Origin: Ruegeria sp. HKCCD8929
Lineage (GTDB): Bacteria; Pseudomonadota; Alphaproteobacteria; Rhodobacterales; Rhodobacteraceae
Assembly (NCBI RefSeq): GCF_013031405.1
Contig: NZ_WPZY01000001.1
Span: forward strand, 434,001 to 498,000
Direction of reading: 5' to 3'
DNA: 64,000 bases
Below the pieces are notes generated by a model that was not told the origin of the DNA, did not search any database, and saw only the letters and a list, made by a program, of their open reading frames with translations. The position numbers and the translations under genes were made by a program. This document shows positions 43,722 to 51,808 of this stretch, in pieces. Each line of letters begins with the position of its first letter. Positions within the stretch are counted from its first letter, which is position 1.

Positions 43722-44954
43722 TCAGCCTTTCCACCAGCGGCGCGGCTCGACGTTTTCAGGCTTCATGTCCGCCTCGACCTCGCGGGCGATGGTGTAGATT
43801 TCCTGATAGGTGTCCATGCCACCGGCCCACTTGTTCAGGCGGTCACGCCACTGTTCCCACAGCTGCGGCTGGAATTCGGGCGAGCACATCTCTTCGGCCA
43901 TGCGGATCTCGCTGTCCGGCAGGAAGGCGGGGCGCACTTCGTTTTCGGCGAAGACCGTGCCCGGCAGTTGCGGATCGCTGAAGCCCACGGTCTTGACTAG
44001 CGCGGCTTCGTTGGCGGCCTGTACGTGGGCTTGGGTCCAGTAGGCGGATTCCAAAACCGCATCCTGCAGGTACCCTTCCAGCCCGTCGAATACCTTGGCC
44101 GACATCGAGGTATGCTCGGTGCCGCAGAAAAAACGCAGATCGACCGACTGGCTGACCACCGGCGACATGTTGGCATAGGCCACGGCGCTGGCCCAGGTCT
44201 CGGCCCCGTCGATCAGGCCCTGCTTTAGACCGTCGAGCGTTTCCTCCCACGCAACAGGCACCGGATTCAGGTTCAGAGCGTTCATCGCGATGCGGCCCAG
44301 CTGCGTTCCCGTCACCCGGTTCTTGGTGCCGAACAGTTCTTCCAGCTTTGTAACGGTCGGGCGATCCTTCCAGCTCAGGCCCAACTGGATGCCGCGCAGT
44401 TCGCAATGGCTGAACAGGAACTTCAGGCCATGGCGTTTTTCCAGCGGCTCGCGCAGGATCTGCTGGCTCTTGGGGTGATAGAGGAAGTGATACTGGGACG
44501 CGCGGCCCGGGAATACAAAGGCATAGTCGAGCACGTTGAGATAGGGCGCGCCGCCTGCCGAGTTCTGGGTCGAGGCCGCGTAGATGTCCACGATACCCTG
44601 CTGGGTTTTCTCGACACAGCTCAGCTGTCCGCAAATCTGGTTGTCGCCGATGAACTCGACGCGAATCTCGCCGTCGGTCCGGGCTTCAAGATCGCGCGCG
44701 AACTCAAGCGCGCCGGCGCGTTCGATCAGCAGGTTGCGTGCGTTGAAGCCGGATGCGCCGAATTTCAGCGTATGTTTGGCCTCTTTGGCAAAGCGTTTTT
44801 CATAGGTAGATTCCGCTGCCGAGGCCAGGTTCGCAAGGCTCATTGCGCCCCCGAAGCTGCCCGCTGCCAGCAGGGTCGAACTGAACCCGTAAGTCCCCGC
44901 TACGCGAAACAGATCCCGCCGCGAAATCCGGCTCAGATTCTTGCTAAGTCCCAT
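43722..44954 (-). CDS. TRAP transporter substrate-binding protein (DctP type) with Tat signal
   Basis: About 410 residues from the ATG at 44954, six bases after AAGGGAGG; earlier ATGs at 44960 and 44975 are too close to or upstream of that site. The N-terminus has a twin-arginine signal (SRISRRDLFRVAGTYGFSSTLLAAG). The DctP fold is indicated by GALEFARDLEARTDGEIRVEFIGDNQICGQLSCVEKTQQGIVDIYAAST, and LGRIAMNALNLNPVPVAWEETLDGLKQGLIDGAETW contains the conserved ligand-binding arginine region. The ligand is probably an organic acid. It is the first gene of the TRAP operon. Confidence 0.9.
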   Translation of the reverse strand: MGLSKNLSRISRRDLFRVAGTYGFSSTLLAAGSFGGAMSLANLASAAESTYEKRFAKEAKHTLKFGASGFNARNLLIERAGALEFARDLEARTDGEIRVEFIGDNQICGQLSCVEKTQQGIVDIYAASTQNSAGGAPYLNVLDYAFVFPGRASQYHFLYHPKSQQILREPLEKRHGLKFLFSHCELRGIQLGLSWKDRPTVTKLEELFGTKNRVTGTQLGRIAMNALNLNPVPVAWEETLDGLKQGLIDGAETWASAVAYANMSPVVSQSVDLRFFCGTEHTSMSAKVFDGLEGYLQDAVLESAYWTQAHVQAANEAALVKTVGFSDPQLPGTVFAENEVRPAFLPDSEIRMAEEMCSPEFQPQLWEQWRDRLNKWAGGMDTYQEIYTIAREVEADMKPENVEPRRWWKG

Positions 44955-44978
44955 CTTCATCCTCCCTTGATGCAATTA

Positions 44979-44997
44979 TTGAGACGTTTCGTTTCAA
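44979..44997. promoter_or_regulatory. Candidate IclR-type operator between TRAP and GMC genes
   Basis: TTGAGAC-GTTTC-GTTTCAA is an imperfect dyad (one mismatch in the 7-base arms) in the 110-base gap between divergent dctP-like and GMC genes. It resembles the TGAAAC/GTTTCA dyads bound by IclR-family KdgR. The IclR protein encoded at 40807 is the candidate binder. Confidence 0.4.
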
Positions 44998-45064
44998 AAA
45001 TAGCTAGCTTATTTTATGCGTTTTGTATAGAAGTTTTTTCAAGGACGAGTCGGGAGGACCGGTT

Positions 45065-46657
45065 TTGGAAGCTGATTTCATCGTCATCGGGGCTGGATCA
45101 TCCGGCTGTGTGATCGCAAATCGCCTGAGCGCCAACCCTGGCAATAAGGTAGTGCTGCTCGAGGCGGGCGGGCCGGACAGGAACCCGTGGATCCACATCC
45201 CGGTCGGCTATTTCAAAACCATGCACAACCCGTCTCTGGACTGGTGCTACAGGACCGAGCCTGATCCGGGCTTGAACGGACGCTCGATCGACTGGCCACG
45301 TGGCAAGGTGCTGGGCGGGTCGTCCTCGCTCAATGGTCTGCTTTATGTGCGCGGGCAGAAAGAGGATTACGACCGCTGGCGTCAGATGGGCAACGAAGGT
45401 TGGGGCTGGCAGGACGTGCTGCCGCTGTTCAAGCGATCCGAGGATCAGGAACGGGGTGCGGATGAATTTCATGGCACCGGGGGACCGCTAGCAGTATCGA
45501 ATATGCGCATCCAGCGCCCGATCTGTGATGCCTGGGTCGCCGCAGCGCAGGCGGCGGGATATCCGTTCAACCCTGACTACAATGGCGCCGAGCAGGAGGG
45601 GGTGGGCTACTTTCAGCTCACCACCCGCAACGGGCGCCGGTGCAGTTCTGCCGTGGCGTTCTTGAAACCCGCACGCAGCCGGGACAACCTGCAGATCATC
45701 ACGCACGCGATGGTCGAGCGAATCGAGATGGAGGGCCGCAAGGTGACCGGCGTCACCTATCTGGACCGCTCGGGAAACCGGCAGACCATCATAGCGAATC
45801 GCGAGGTCATCCTGTCGGCAGGCGCGATCAACTCGCCACAGACCCTGATGCTGTCGGGGATCGGTCCGGCGGATCAACTGAAGGACAACGGTATCACCCC
45901 GCTGCATGATTTGCCCGGTGTCGGGCAGGGGATGCAGGATCACTTGCAGGCGCGTCTTGTATACAAATGTAACGAGCCGACCCTGAATGACGAGGTGCGC
46001 AGCCTGTTCAATCAGGCCCGCATCGCTCTGAAATACGCGCTGTTCCGCGCCGGTCCCATGACCATGGCCGCAAGCCTTGCGACTGGTTTCATGAAGACCC
46101 GGCCCGATCTGGCAACGCCCGACATCCAGTTCCATGTCCAGCCCTGGTCGGCGGACAGCCCGGGCGAGGGGGTGCACCCGTTTTCGGCCTTCACCATGTC
46201 GGTCTGCCAGTTGCGGCCCGAAAGCCGGGGCGAGATCCGCCTCACGGGACCCGACCCGAAGACCTATCCGAAGATTATCCCCAACTACCTGTCCACCGAA
46301 CTGGATTGCCGCACCATCGTCGATGGCGTGAAGGTCGCTCGCTCTATCGCCCGCCACGCGCCGCTCAAGTCGAAGATCGCCGAGGAATTCCGTCCGCAGG
46401 CCAGCCTCGACATGGAGGACTACGAGGGCACGCTGGACTGGGCACGCGGCAACTCGGTGTCCATCTATCACCCGACCGGCACCTGCAAGATGGGGCGTGG
46501 CGAGGATGCGGTGGTCGATCCGCAGCTGCGGGTGCACGGGGTTGAGGGGTTGCGGGTGGCCGATTGCTCGATCATGCCGGAAATCGTTTCTGGCAACACC
46601 AATGCTCCGGCGATCATGATCGGGGAAAAGGCCAGCGATCTGGTCTTGGCAGCCTGA
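45065..46657 (+). CDS. GMC family FAD-dependent alcohol oxidoreductase (choline-dehydrogenase-like)
   Basis: About 530 residues if translation begins at TTG 45065, which has GGGAGG exactly seven bases upstream; an ATG at 45023 in the same frame lacks a ribosome site. ADFIVIGAGSSGCVIANRLSANPGNKVVLLEAGG is the FAD motif, PRGKVLGGSSSLNGLLYVRG the first GMC signature, and ILSAGAINSPQTLMLSGIGP the second. The catalytic pair is in YHPTGTCKMG and SGNTNAPAIMIGEKASD. It oxidises an alcohol to an aldehyde, possibly the TRAP substrate or a product of it; the ALDH at 35518 could act next. Confidence 0.92.
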   Translation: MEADFIVIGAGSSGCVIANRLSANPGNKVVLLEAGGPDRNPWIHIPVGYFKTMHNPSLDWCYRTEPDPGLNGRSIDWPRGKVLGGSSSLNGLLYVRGQKEDYDRWRQMGNEGWGWQDVLPLFKRSEDQERGADEFHGTGGPLAVSNMRIQRPICDAWVAAAQAAGYPFNPDYNGAEQEGVGYFQLTTRNGRRCSSAVAFLKPARSRDNLQIITHAMVERIEMEGRKVTGVTYLDRSGNRQTIIANREVILSAGAINSPQTLMLSGIGPADQLKDNGITPLHDLPGVGQGMQDHLQARLVYKCNEPTLNDEVRSLFNQARIALKYALFRAGPMTMAASLATGFMKTRPDLATPDIQFHVQPWSADSPGEGVHPFSAFTMSVCQLRPESRGEIRLTGPDPKTYPKIIPNYLSTELDCRTIVDGVKVARSIARHAPLKSKIAEEFRPQASLDMEDYEGTLDWARGNSVSIYHPTGTCKMGRGEDAVVDPQLRVHGVEGLRVADCSIMPEIVSGNTNAPAIMIGEKASDLVLAA

Positions 46658-46683
46658 ACGGGGCGGCGTCAGCCGCGCCCGTT
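46657..46683. terminator. Bidirectional terminator hairpin
   Basis: AACGGGGCGGC (46657-46667) pairs with GCCGCGCCCGTT (46672-46683) around a 4-base loop, with ATTT following on the plus strand. It joins the stop codons of the GMC gene and the convergent small membrane-protein gene, so it can end transcription in both directions. Confidence 0.65.
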
Positions 46684-46948
46684 ATTTGTCGCGGTTGCTC
46701 AGCCGGTCGTAGGCCTTTTCGAGCCCGGTCAGGATCAGGAAGAACCCGATCACCCAGATCAGCAGTTCGAACGGCGCCAGTGGTGTGCCGCGCAGCCAAC
46801 GGCCCAGCAGCCCGCCCTGAGGCCGGAGTTGCTGGATGCCGAACAGCCCCTCGCGCCCCCAAAGGTCGAAGACCCAGAACCGCGACAGGTAGAACAGGAT
46901 GGCGGCCGCGAGAAGGGTGATGATCATCCAGAGGATACGCTTGCTCAT
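46682..46948 (-). CDS. Small membrane protein, unknown function
   Basis: An 88-residue protein with two hydrophobic segments (about 6-24 ILWMIITLLAAAILFYLSR, and 61-77 FELLIWVIGFFLILTGL) separated by a basic/glycine stretch (GIQQLRPQGGLLGRWLRG). I do not recognise the family. It overlaps the upstream gene by four bases and is the last gene of a four-gene set with a ferric-reductase/Rieske protein, so it is probably an accessory of that membrane complex. Confidence 0.7.
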   Translation of the reverse strand: MSKRILWMIITLLAAAILFYLSRFWVFDLWGREGLFGIQQLRPQGGLLGRWLRGTPLAPFELLIWVIGFFLILTGLEKAYDRLSNRDK

Positions 46949-47706
46949 GGCAGCACCTCAATCGTGTCCGCATCCATCCTGAGCACCAGCAGATCGCCAT
47001 GGCGTTCGACGTCCCCCTCAAGCGAGATGAAATTGGCCACGTAGTCATAGGCTGCCTCGGGCAGGGGCCCCCCATCCTGATCCACGACCATCAGATATTC
47101 CGAGCCCTCGACCGGCTGGCTGGAGACAAAGACCGGCGGAATGTCCCCGATCAGGCAGAGATTGGCGCAGGCCTTATGCGCGAGCCCCCGGCCCGGACGC
47201 ATGGCGCCGGCCAGGCATTTGCCGTCACAGATCTCACCAGCCAGACGCCAGCGGCCCAGTGGCTCCACCGGCGGCGGTGAGGCGGCACCCTCAGCGGTTT
47301 TCAGACCCTGCCCACCGCCGCGCAGCTGCATCATGTCGAGCGATCCGCGTTCGAGAACGATGCCGGACGCGGTGACGCTCTGACCTTCAAAGGGTGAGGC
47401 CATCGCCACCACGCCCCTCTTGCCCGGCGCCGCCAGCATCAGGGTGTGTCCCGCCTTGATCCGGTCATTGCCTTCGGTCACGTGCAGGATGGGATAGGGC
47501 AGCATCTCGACCACACCGGTCACTGTCTGGCGGCCATAGTCGAAGCGAAAGGCGCCGTTGCCGGGATCGTCCTGAGCGGCCCCAAGCAACAGGCCCGCAA
47601 CGGTCAGGAACGACACCACGAACAGGCCCGCGGCCAACAGGAACGGGCGGAGTTTCTTGGGCGGCTTCAGATACCCGACAAAAAACGGGGTCTTGTCCTG
47701 TTTCAT
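46945..47706 (-). CDS. Membrane-anchored protein with two CxxxC motifs, unknown function
   Basis: A 253-residue protein. One N-terminal membrane anchor (about 20-43, RPFLLAAGLFVVSFLTVAGLLLG) precedes a domain expected in the periplasm. The segment GEICDGKCLAGAMRPGRGLAHKACANLCLIGDIPPVFV (about 160-197) carries four cysteines and a histidine and looks like a conserved metal-, cofactor- or disulfide-bearing motif. The rest is beta-rich with repeated VxV patterns. It overlaps both neighbours by four bases. It may be the exported partner of the Rieske/ferric-reductase protein; this is inference. Confidence 0.7.
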   Translation of the reverse strand: MKQDKTPFFVGYLKPPKKLRPFLLAAGLFVVSFLTVAGLLLGAAQDDPGNGAFRFDYGRQTVTGVVEMLPYPILHVTEGNDRIKAGHTLMLAAPGKRGVVAMASPFEGQSVTASGIVLERGSLDMMQLRGGGQGLKTAEGAASPPPVEPLGRWRLAGEICDGKCLAGAMRPGRGLAHKACANLCLIGDIPPVFVSSQPVEGSEYLMVVDQDGGPLPEAAYDYVANFISLEGDVERHGDLLVLRMDADTIEVLP

Positions 47707-48752
47707 GCCGGCACCTCCACCGGCTCGACGTAAGTGCCGGGCGGATTGGCGGCGGGATCGACCCAGACCGTGCCGTCCCGCACTGTCAGCCGGTAGGTGG
47801 GGATCGTCTCGGTGAACGGCGCCGGTGAGCGGCCACTGCGCACATCATACTGGAATCCATGCCACGGGCAGGTGACGAGGCATCGGATGATCTTGCCTTC
47901 GCCCAGTGGCCCGTTCTGATGCGCACAGGCGTTCGAGATGGCCGAGAGCTTGTTTTCCATCCGGAACACTGCCACCCGGTCGCCATCGGGCAGCACCGCG
48001 ATCCTCGCCCGCGCCTCTGGGATGTCCTCGGCCTCGCAGATCGCGATCCAGCCTTGTTCGTCGGGGTTTCCGACCGGATCACCCGCCCTGCGCTCATGCA
48101 GGAACGCGGCCAGGTGCAAACCGGCCACGACAAGTGCGGTGATGATGAAGATCCAGGTGAAAAGCTGGTTCTTCTGGTCCTGCAGGATGCCAAGGCTGAC
48201 ATGCGCCACGACCGAGGCGTAGGCGACGTAGATCAGGTAATGGATGCGCTTCCAGACCGGCGCCGTCAGAAACTTGAGCCAGAAATCATGGCTGGTCGCG
48301 GCAAGAATCAGCAGGCACATCAGCGCGAGCAGGCCAAACGCCTCGAACGGAAAGCCCGAGGCTTGGGTATAGCTCGTATTCGCGAACAGAAGTGCCTCGT
48401 ATTTGTTCGAGGACGAAAAGGCAAAATACCAGTTGAGGATATAGCCGAAATGCGTCAGCGCCACGGCGGCTGTCATCACTCCGAAATGGCGGCGGTTGTA
48501 GAGCAGGGGTAGAAACCGGCGGTCGAGACGGGCCAGCGGGCCGATGGCCAGAATGATGCTGAGCATCATGAAGGTGCAGGCCCCGAAGGCGCGGGCATTG
48601 TGCACTTGCGGGTTGATCGGGCGCTTGTGGCTCAGCAATTCGGGGCTGAGATAGAGGAAGACCGTCAGGAACCCGACGACACCGGCCAGCATGAAGCCGT
48701 CATAAATCCACTTGTTCCGATTCCACTGGACGGGGATGTATTTGACGCTCAT
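47703..48752 (-). CDS. Ferric-reductase-like transmembrane protein fused to a C-terminal Rieske domain
   Basis: 349 residues from the ATG at 48752; the longer frame to 48857 has no support. The N-terminal about 220 residues have six hydrophobic segments with histidines suited to b-type heme (HNARAFGACTFMML, HFGVMTAAVALTHFGYILNW, KRIHYLIYVAYASVVAHVSLG), as in the ferric-reductase/YedZ superfamily. Residues about 250-335 are a Rieske domain: NACAHQNGPLGEGKIIRCLVTCPWHGFQYDVRSG supplies both C-x-H and C-x2-H ligands. The fusion would pass electrons between a membrane heme pair and a 2Fe-2S centre. Direction and partner are unknown. Confidence 0.85.
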   Translation of the reverse strand: MSVKYIPVQWNRNKWIYDGFMLAGVVGFLTVFLYLSPELLSHKRPINPQVHNARAFGACTFMMLSIILAIGPLARLDRRFLPLLYNRRHFGVMTAAVALTHFGYILNWYFAFSSSNKYEALLFANTSYTQASGFPFEAFGLLALMCLLILAATSHDFWLKFLTAPVWKRIHYLIYVAYASVVAHVSLGILQDQKNQLFTWIFIITALVVAGLHLAAFLHERRAGDPVGNPDEQGWIAICEAEDIPEARARIAVLPDGDRVAVFRMENKLSAISNACAHQNGPLGEGKIIRCLVTCPWHGFQYDVRSGRSPAPFTETIPTYRLTVRDGTVWVDPAANPPGTYVEPVEVPA

Positions 48753-49126
48753 TGGCTGACCTCTCCGAACGCCGTCAGCCTTTGTGGCGCGACATCGGCG
48801 GGCCAGTGCTGGCGGACGCTCAGACCCAGAATGATGGTACCCAGCACCACGATGCACAAAACGATAGCGACCAGTCCGTGCGCGGCGCGCACTGGTCGAT
48901 ACCGGCTGTTCGGGTCAAACCGGCCGCTTTCCAGTGTCCACCATCGCCACAGCACCAGAGGCCAGATCAGCAGGATGCCGGGGATCAGAAGGGGGCGAAA
49001 CACGTAAGCGCCCCGCGCATCCTCATCAATCCGGTCGATCCCAACGGTCAGAAACAGGGCAGCCACAAGGCCGCCAGCGATCAGCCAGATCCGGGCCAGC
49101 CAGAACAGCCCCTCTGCTGCGTTCAT
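48749..49126 (-). CDS. Small membrane protein, unknown function
   Basis: 125 residues from the ATG at 49126 with GGGAGG upstream. Three hydrophobic segments are seen (about 6-25 LFWLARIWLIAGGLVAALFL, 45-60 LLIPGILLIWPLVLWRW, 83-103 HGLVAIVLCIVVLGTIILGL). The sequence RYRPVRAAHG before the last segment has a histidine that could face a heme. It overlaps the ferric-reductase/Rieske gene by four bases and starts the set. I do not recognise the family. It is 155 bases downstream of the tetR-type gene on the same strand. Confidence 0.75.
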   Translation of the reverse strand: MNAAEGLFWLARIWLIAGGLVAALFLTVGIDRIDEDARGAYVFRPLLIPGILLIWPLVLWRWWTLESGRFDPNSRYRPVRAAHGLVAIVLCIVVLGTIILGLSVRQHWPADVAPQRLTAFGEVSQ

Positions 49127-49281
49127 TGCATTCCTCCCTGCTCGGTGCCGGTCAGGCCGGGTAACCCCTCGGTCACCAACCATCGCACCGGATCAAAGCC
49201 GTTGGCAACCGCCCCTTTGGGCGCAATCGCCGTTCTGTTACCGCTGGTTCGTTGGTCGTTACCTCTGAGCAGCGCAGGCGC

Positions 49282-49896
49282 TCAGGTTTTGGTCAGATAC
49301 GCCACAATCATCTCGGCCACGTCATGGATGATCGAGGCTTCATCCAGATCGGGATCCTCCAGGACCATCTCGATGGCCGAGTTTCCAAGCTCAACCGCCA
49401 ACCTGAGACGCCGGATCAGTTCCGGCTCGCTCATCCGTGCGGCTAGCCAGGTTTGCGAGGACTTGAGCCCGTCGACCATTGACCAGTGCGACGACAGGCG
49501 GATGTCGATCAGCTGAGGGGTGGCGTAAAGCGTCCGCATGATGGCAACACCGCCGGGGAAAGCGCGGGTAATGCGGACTTGTGCCGCCAGTTGCTCTTCC
49601 ATATCGGCAACTGTGGGGCGTGCGCCGCCCTTGGTGATGGCGGTCTGGGCAAGATCGGCGTTCTGGGCGGCCATCAGGCGCGTCGCAAGTTCACATAGCA
49701 AGGCGTATTTGTTGGGAAAATAGCGGTAGAGCGCGGGCGGCGTGATCCCGGCAGCCGTGCAGATCTTGTTGGTGGTCAGCTCCTCGAATCCGTTTTCCTC
49801 CAACAGCTTTGCCGCCGTTGTCAGGATCAGATCGACCGTCTGCCCGGCTCGCTTCTGCGTTGGCCGGGCTCTTGGCTCAAGGCGCTGTGTTCTCAT
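49282..49896 (-). CDS. TetR family transcriptional regulator
   Basis: About 204 residues from the ATG at 49896; a TTG at 49908 is in frame. The HTH is LILTTAAKLLEENGFEELTTNKICTAAGITPPALYRYFPNKYALLCELA (about 23-71), the canonical TetR form. The C-terminal ligand domain is not assignable. It diverges from the cytochrome c gene across 93 bases that contain a perfect 16-bp palindrome, and it reads toward the membrane redox genes. It therefore probably controls both sides of the module. Confidence 0.9.
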   Translation of the reverse strand: MRTQRLEPRARPTQKRAGQTVDLILTTAAKLLEENGFEELTTNKICTAAGITPPALYRYFPNKYALLCELATRLMAAQNADLAQTAITKGGARPTVADMEEQLAAQVRITRAFPGGVAIMRTLYATPQLIDIRLSSHWSMVDGLKSSQTWLAARMSEPELIRRLRLAVELGNSAIEMVLEDPDLDEASIIHDVAEMIVAYLTKT

Positions 49897-49956
49897 GACA
49901 TTCCCCAACCGCTTGTACCTGTGATCCTACGCCATTGACATGCGCGTGAAAAGATA

Positions 49957-49972
49957 AATAGTAATTACTATT
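49957..49972. promoter_or_regulatory. Perfect 16-bp palindrome, probable TetR operator
   Basis: AATAGTAATTACTATT is an uninterrupted perfect palindrome in the 93-base gap between the TetR gene (start 49896) and the cytochrome c gene (start 49990). Its position would let it block both promoters. It ends 17 bases before the cytochrome start. Confidence 0.7.
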
Positions 49973-49989
49973 GTTTTGGGAGAGGCACT

Positions 49990-50382
49990 GTGAACAGACT
50001 TGCCCTGTTGGCGATCTTGGCGAGCATAGTGGTCGTTGGCGGCTATCTGATCCTTGGGCCGCGGTTGAGCCTGGGCGCAGGAATCCCCGCACCGTCCGCA
50101 TCGCAGATCGCCTATGCCGAAAGCGCCGTCCCCGGCGACGATGGGCTGGCGGCGATCTATGACCGCACATGCCGGGCCTGCCACGCAACCCCGGAAGGCG
50201 AGGCGCCGCTGACCGGCCATGCGGCGGCGTGGCAGGCGCTTCTGGTCGAGCGCGGCCTCGACGCCATGGTGGCGTCGGTAAGGGCAGGGCGGGGCACAAT
50301 GCCGGCCATGGGATTCTGTACTGATTGTAGCGATGGGGATTTCAAACGATTGATCGCGTTTATGGCGACGGAGGGTACGTGA
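49990..50382 (+). CDS. Cytochrome c (c5-like), membrane-anchored or exported
   Basis: A 130-residue protein starting at GTG 49990 with GGGAGAGG upstream. The N-terminus (RLALLAILASIVVVGGYLIL) is a signal or anchor. IYDRTCRACHATPEG (about 58-72) is the heme c motif CxxCH, and AGRGTMPAMGFCTDCSDGDFKRLIAFM supplies the distal methionine and a second cysteine pair, as in cytochrome c5. It is the first gene of an operon with a lactone oxidase and a PLP-fold protein, and it could accept electrons from the lactone oxidase. Confidence 0.88.
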   Translation: MNRLALLAILASIVVVGGYLILGPRLSLGAGIPAPSASQIAYAESAVPGDDGLAAIYDRTCRACHATPEGEAPLTGHAAAWQALLVERGLDAMVASVRAGRGTMPAMGFCTDCSDGDFKRLIAFMATEGT

Positions 50383-51808
50383 TGGCGGTTTCAAGACGAC
50401 GGGCGCTGCAGATCGGAGCAGGGGCGGGTGTCGTGGCCGCCGTGCCTGCGGCCAAATACGCGGCGTGGAGTGCCACAGACCGTACCCGAGACGGATTTTT
50501 CGACGTCACTCCGACACCTGAAGGCGTGCGGAGCTGGTCGAACTGGTCGGGCAACCAAGCCGCCACCCCGCAACAGATCGCGACCCCCGGCGATCCGGGC
50601 GAGCTGGCCGACCTGATGAAATCCGCACCCGGGCCGATCCGGCCTGTCGGCAGTGGTCATTCCTTCACTGCTCTGGTGCCCAGCGAGGGCTCGCTTGTCG
50701 ATATCGGCAAGCTCGCGGGGCTTATCGAGCACGATTCTGGTGCACGAACCGCGACCATGGGCGCGGGCACCCGGCTGCGCCACGCTGCGCGGCTGCTGGA
50801 CGAGGTGGGCTTGGGATTTGACAACCTTCCCGATATCGACGTGCAAACACTGGCCGGGTCATTCTCGACCGGCACCCATGGCACCGGTTCAACCTTGAGC
50901 GCGCTGCACGATCACGCCTATGGGCTGACGCTGGTCACACCCGGCGGAGATGTTCTGGATATCACCCGCGACAGCTACTCGGACCTGTTCGCGGCGGCCA
51001 AGGTCTCGTTGGGCGCTCTCGGGGTAATCACCCGATACCGGCTGAACCTGCGCGAGAGTTATGCGTTGCGCAGGCGCATGTGGGTGGATCCGGTCGAGGA
51101 GGTTCTGGAACGGCCGAAGAACGGTTCCGAACGCACCGCAACTACGAGGTTTACTTCGTCCCCAACGCTCCGCTGGCCGCCGATATCGCCTATGACGAAC
51201 ATACCGGTGAGGTGCAGGGGATCGCGGCGGAAAAAGACGGCAATGAGATGCTCAAAGCGTTGGAAACGGTGCGCGATCATCTAGGCTGGTGGCCGTGGCT
51301 GCGGCGCAATGTGCTGGCCGCCGGCTTTCCGCGCGGTCAGATCGAGGACGTCAACGAAGTCTACTGGAAGATGCTCTCGACCACCCGCCCGCACCGGTTC
51401 AACGAAATCGAATACCACCTGCCGATTGAGACCGGGTTGAAGGCCTTTCGCGAGGTTGCGCGGATTCTCGAAAGCAACCCCGCGAATTACTACCCGGTCG
51501 AGATCCGCAGAACCGCACCGGACGACGCCTGGCTGAGCCCGTTCAACGACGCAGAGCGGATGTCGATTGCCGTACATGCGGCGCATCGCGAGGAACACGG
51601 CTATTTCTTCACCGAGATTGAGCCGGTCTTCCGCATACATGGCGGCCGCCCGCACTGGGGCAAGTTGCATTCGCTCGGATATGAGGAGTTGCGCACGCTT
51701 TATCCGCAATTCAATGAATTCAACGAACTGCGTCGCGATCTCGACCCCGAGGGCAAGATGCTGAACCCGCATCTAGCCAAGATCTTTGGAGAAACCGCCC
51801 ATGCCTAA
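50382..51808 (+). pseudogene. Aldonolactone oxidase (D-arabinono-1,4-lactone oxidase family), interrupted by a frameshift near 51110-51120
   Basis: The first part (50382 to about 51115) has a twin-arginine start (SRRRALQIGAGAGVVAAVPAA) and the FAD domain of vanillyl-oxidase type (GPIRPVGSGHSFTALVP, DIDVQTLAGSFSTGTHGTG, SLGALGVITRYRL). The second part, in another frame to 51808, is the aldonolactone-oxidase domain (RNYEVYFVPNAPLAADIAYD, FNEIEYHLPIETGLKAF, GRPHWGKLHSLGYEELRTLYPQFNEF). Adding one G in the GAACGGCCGAAG stretch restores ...VEEVLERAEERFRTHRNYEVYF. It is either a real one-base deletion or a sequencing error; neighbours are intact. The family oxidises sugar 1,4-lactones. Confidence 0.85.

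Noticed and set aside
49210..49223. Short stem CGCCC/GGGCG after the TetR gene
   Set aside because: Five pairs only; not enough to claim that the TetR gene is separated from the downstream membrane genes.
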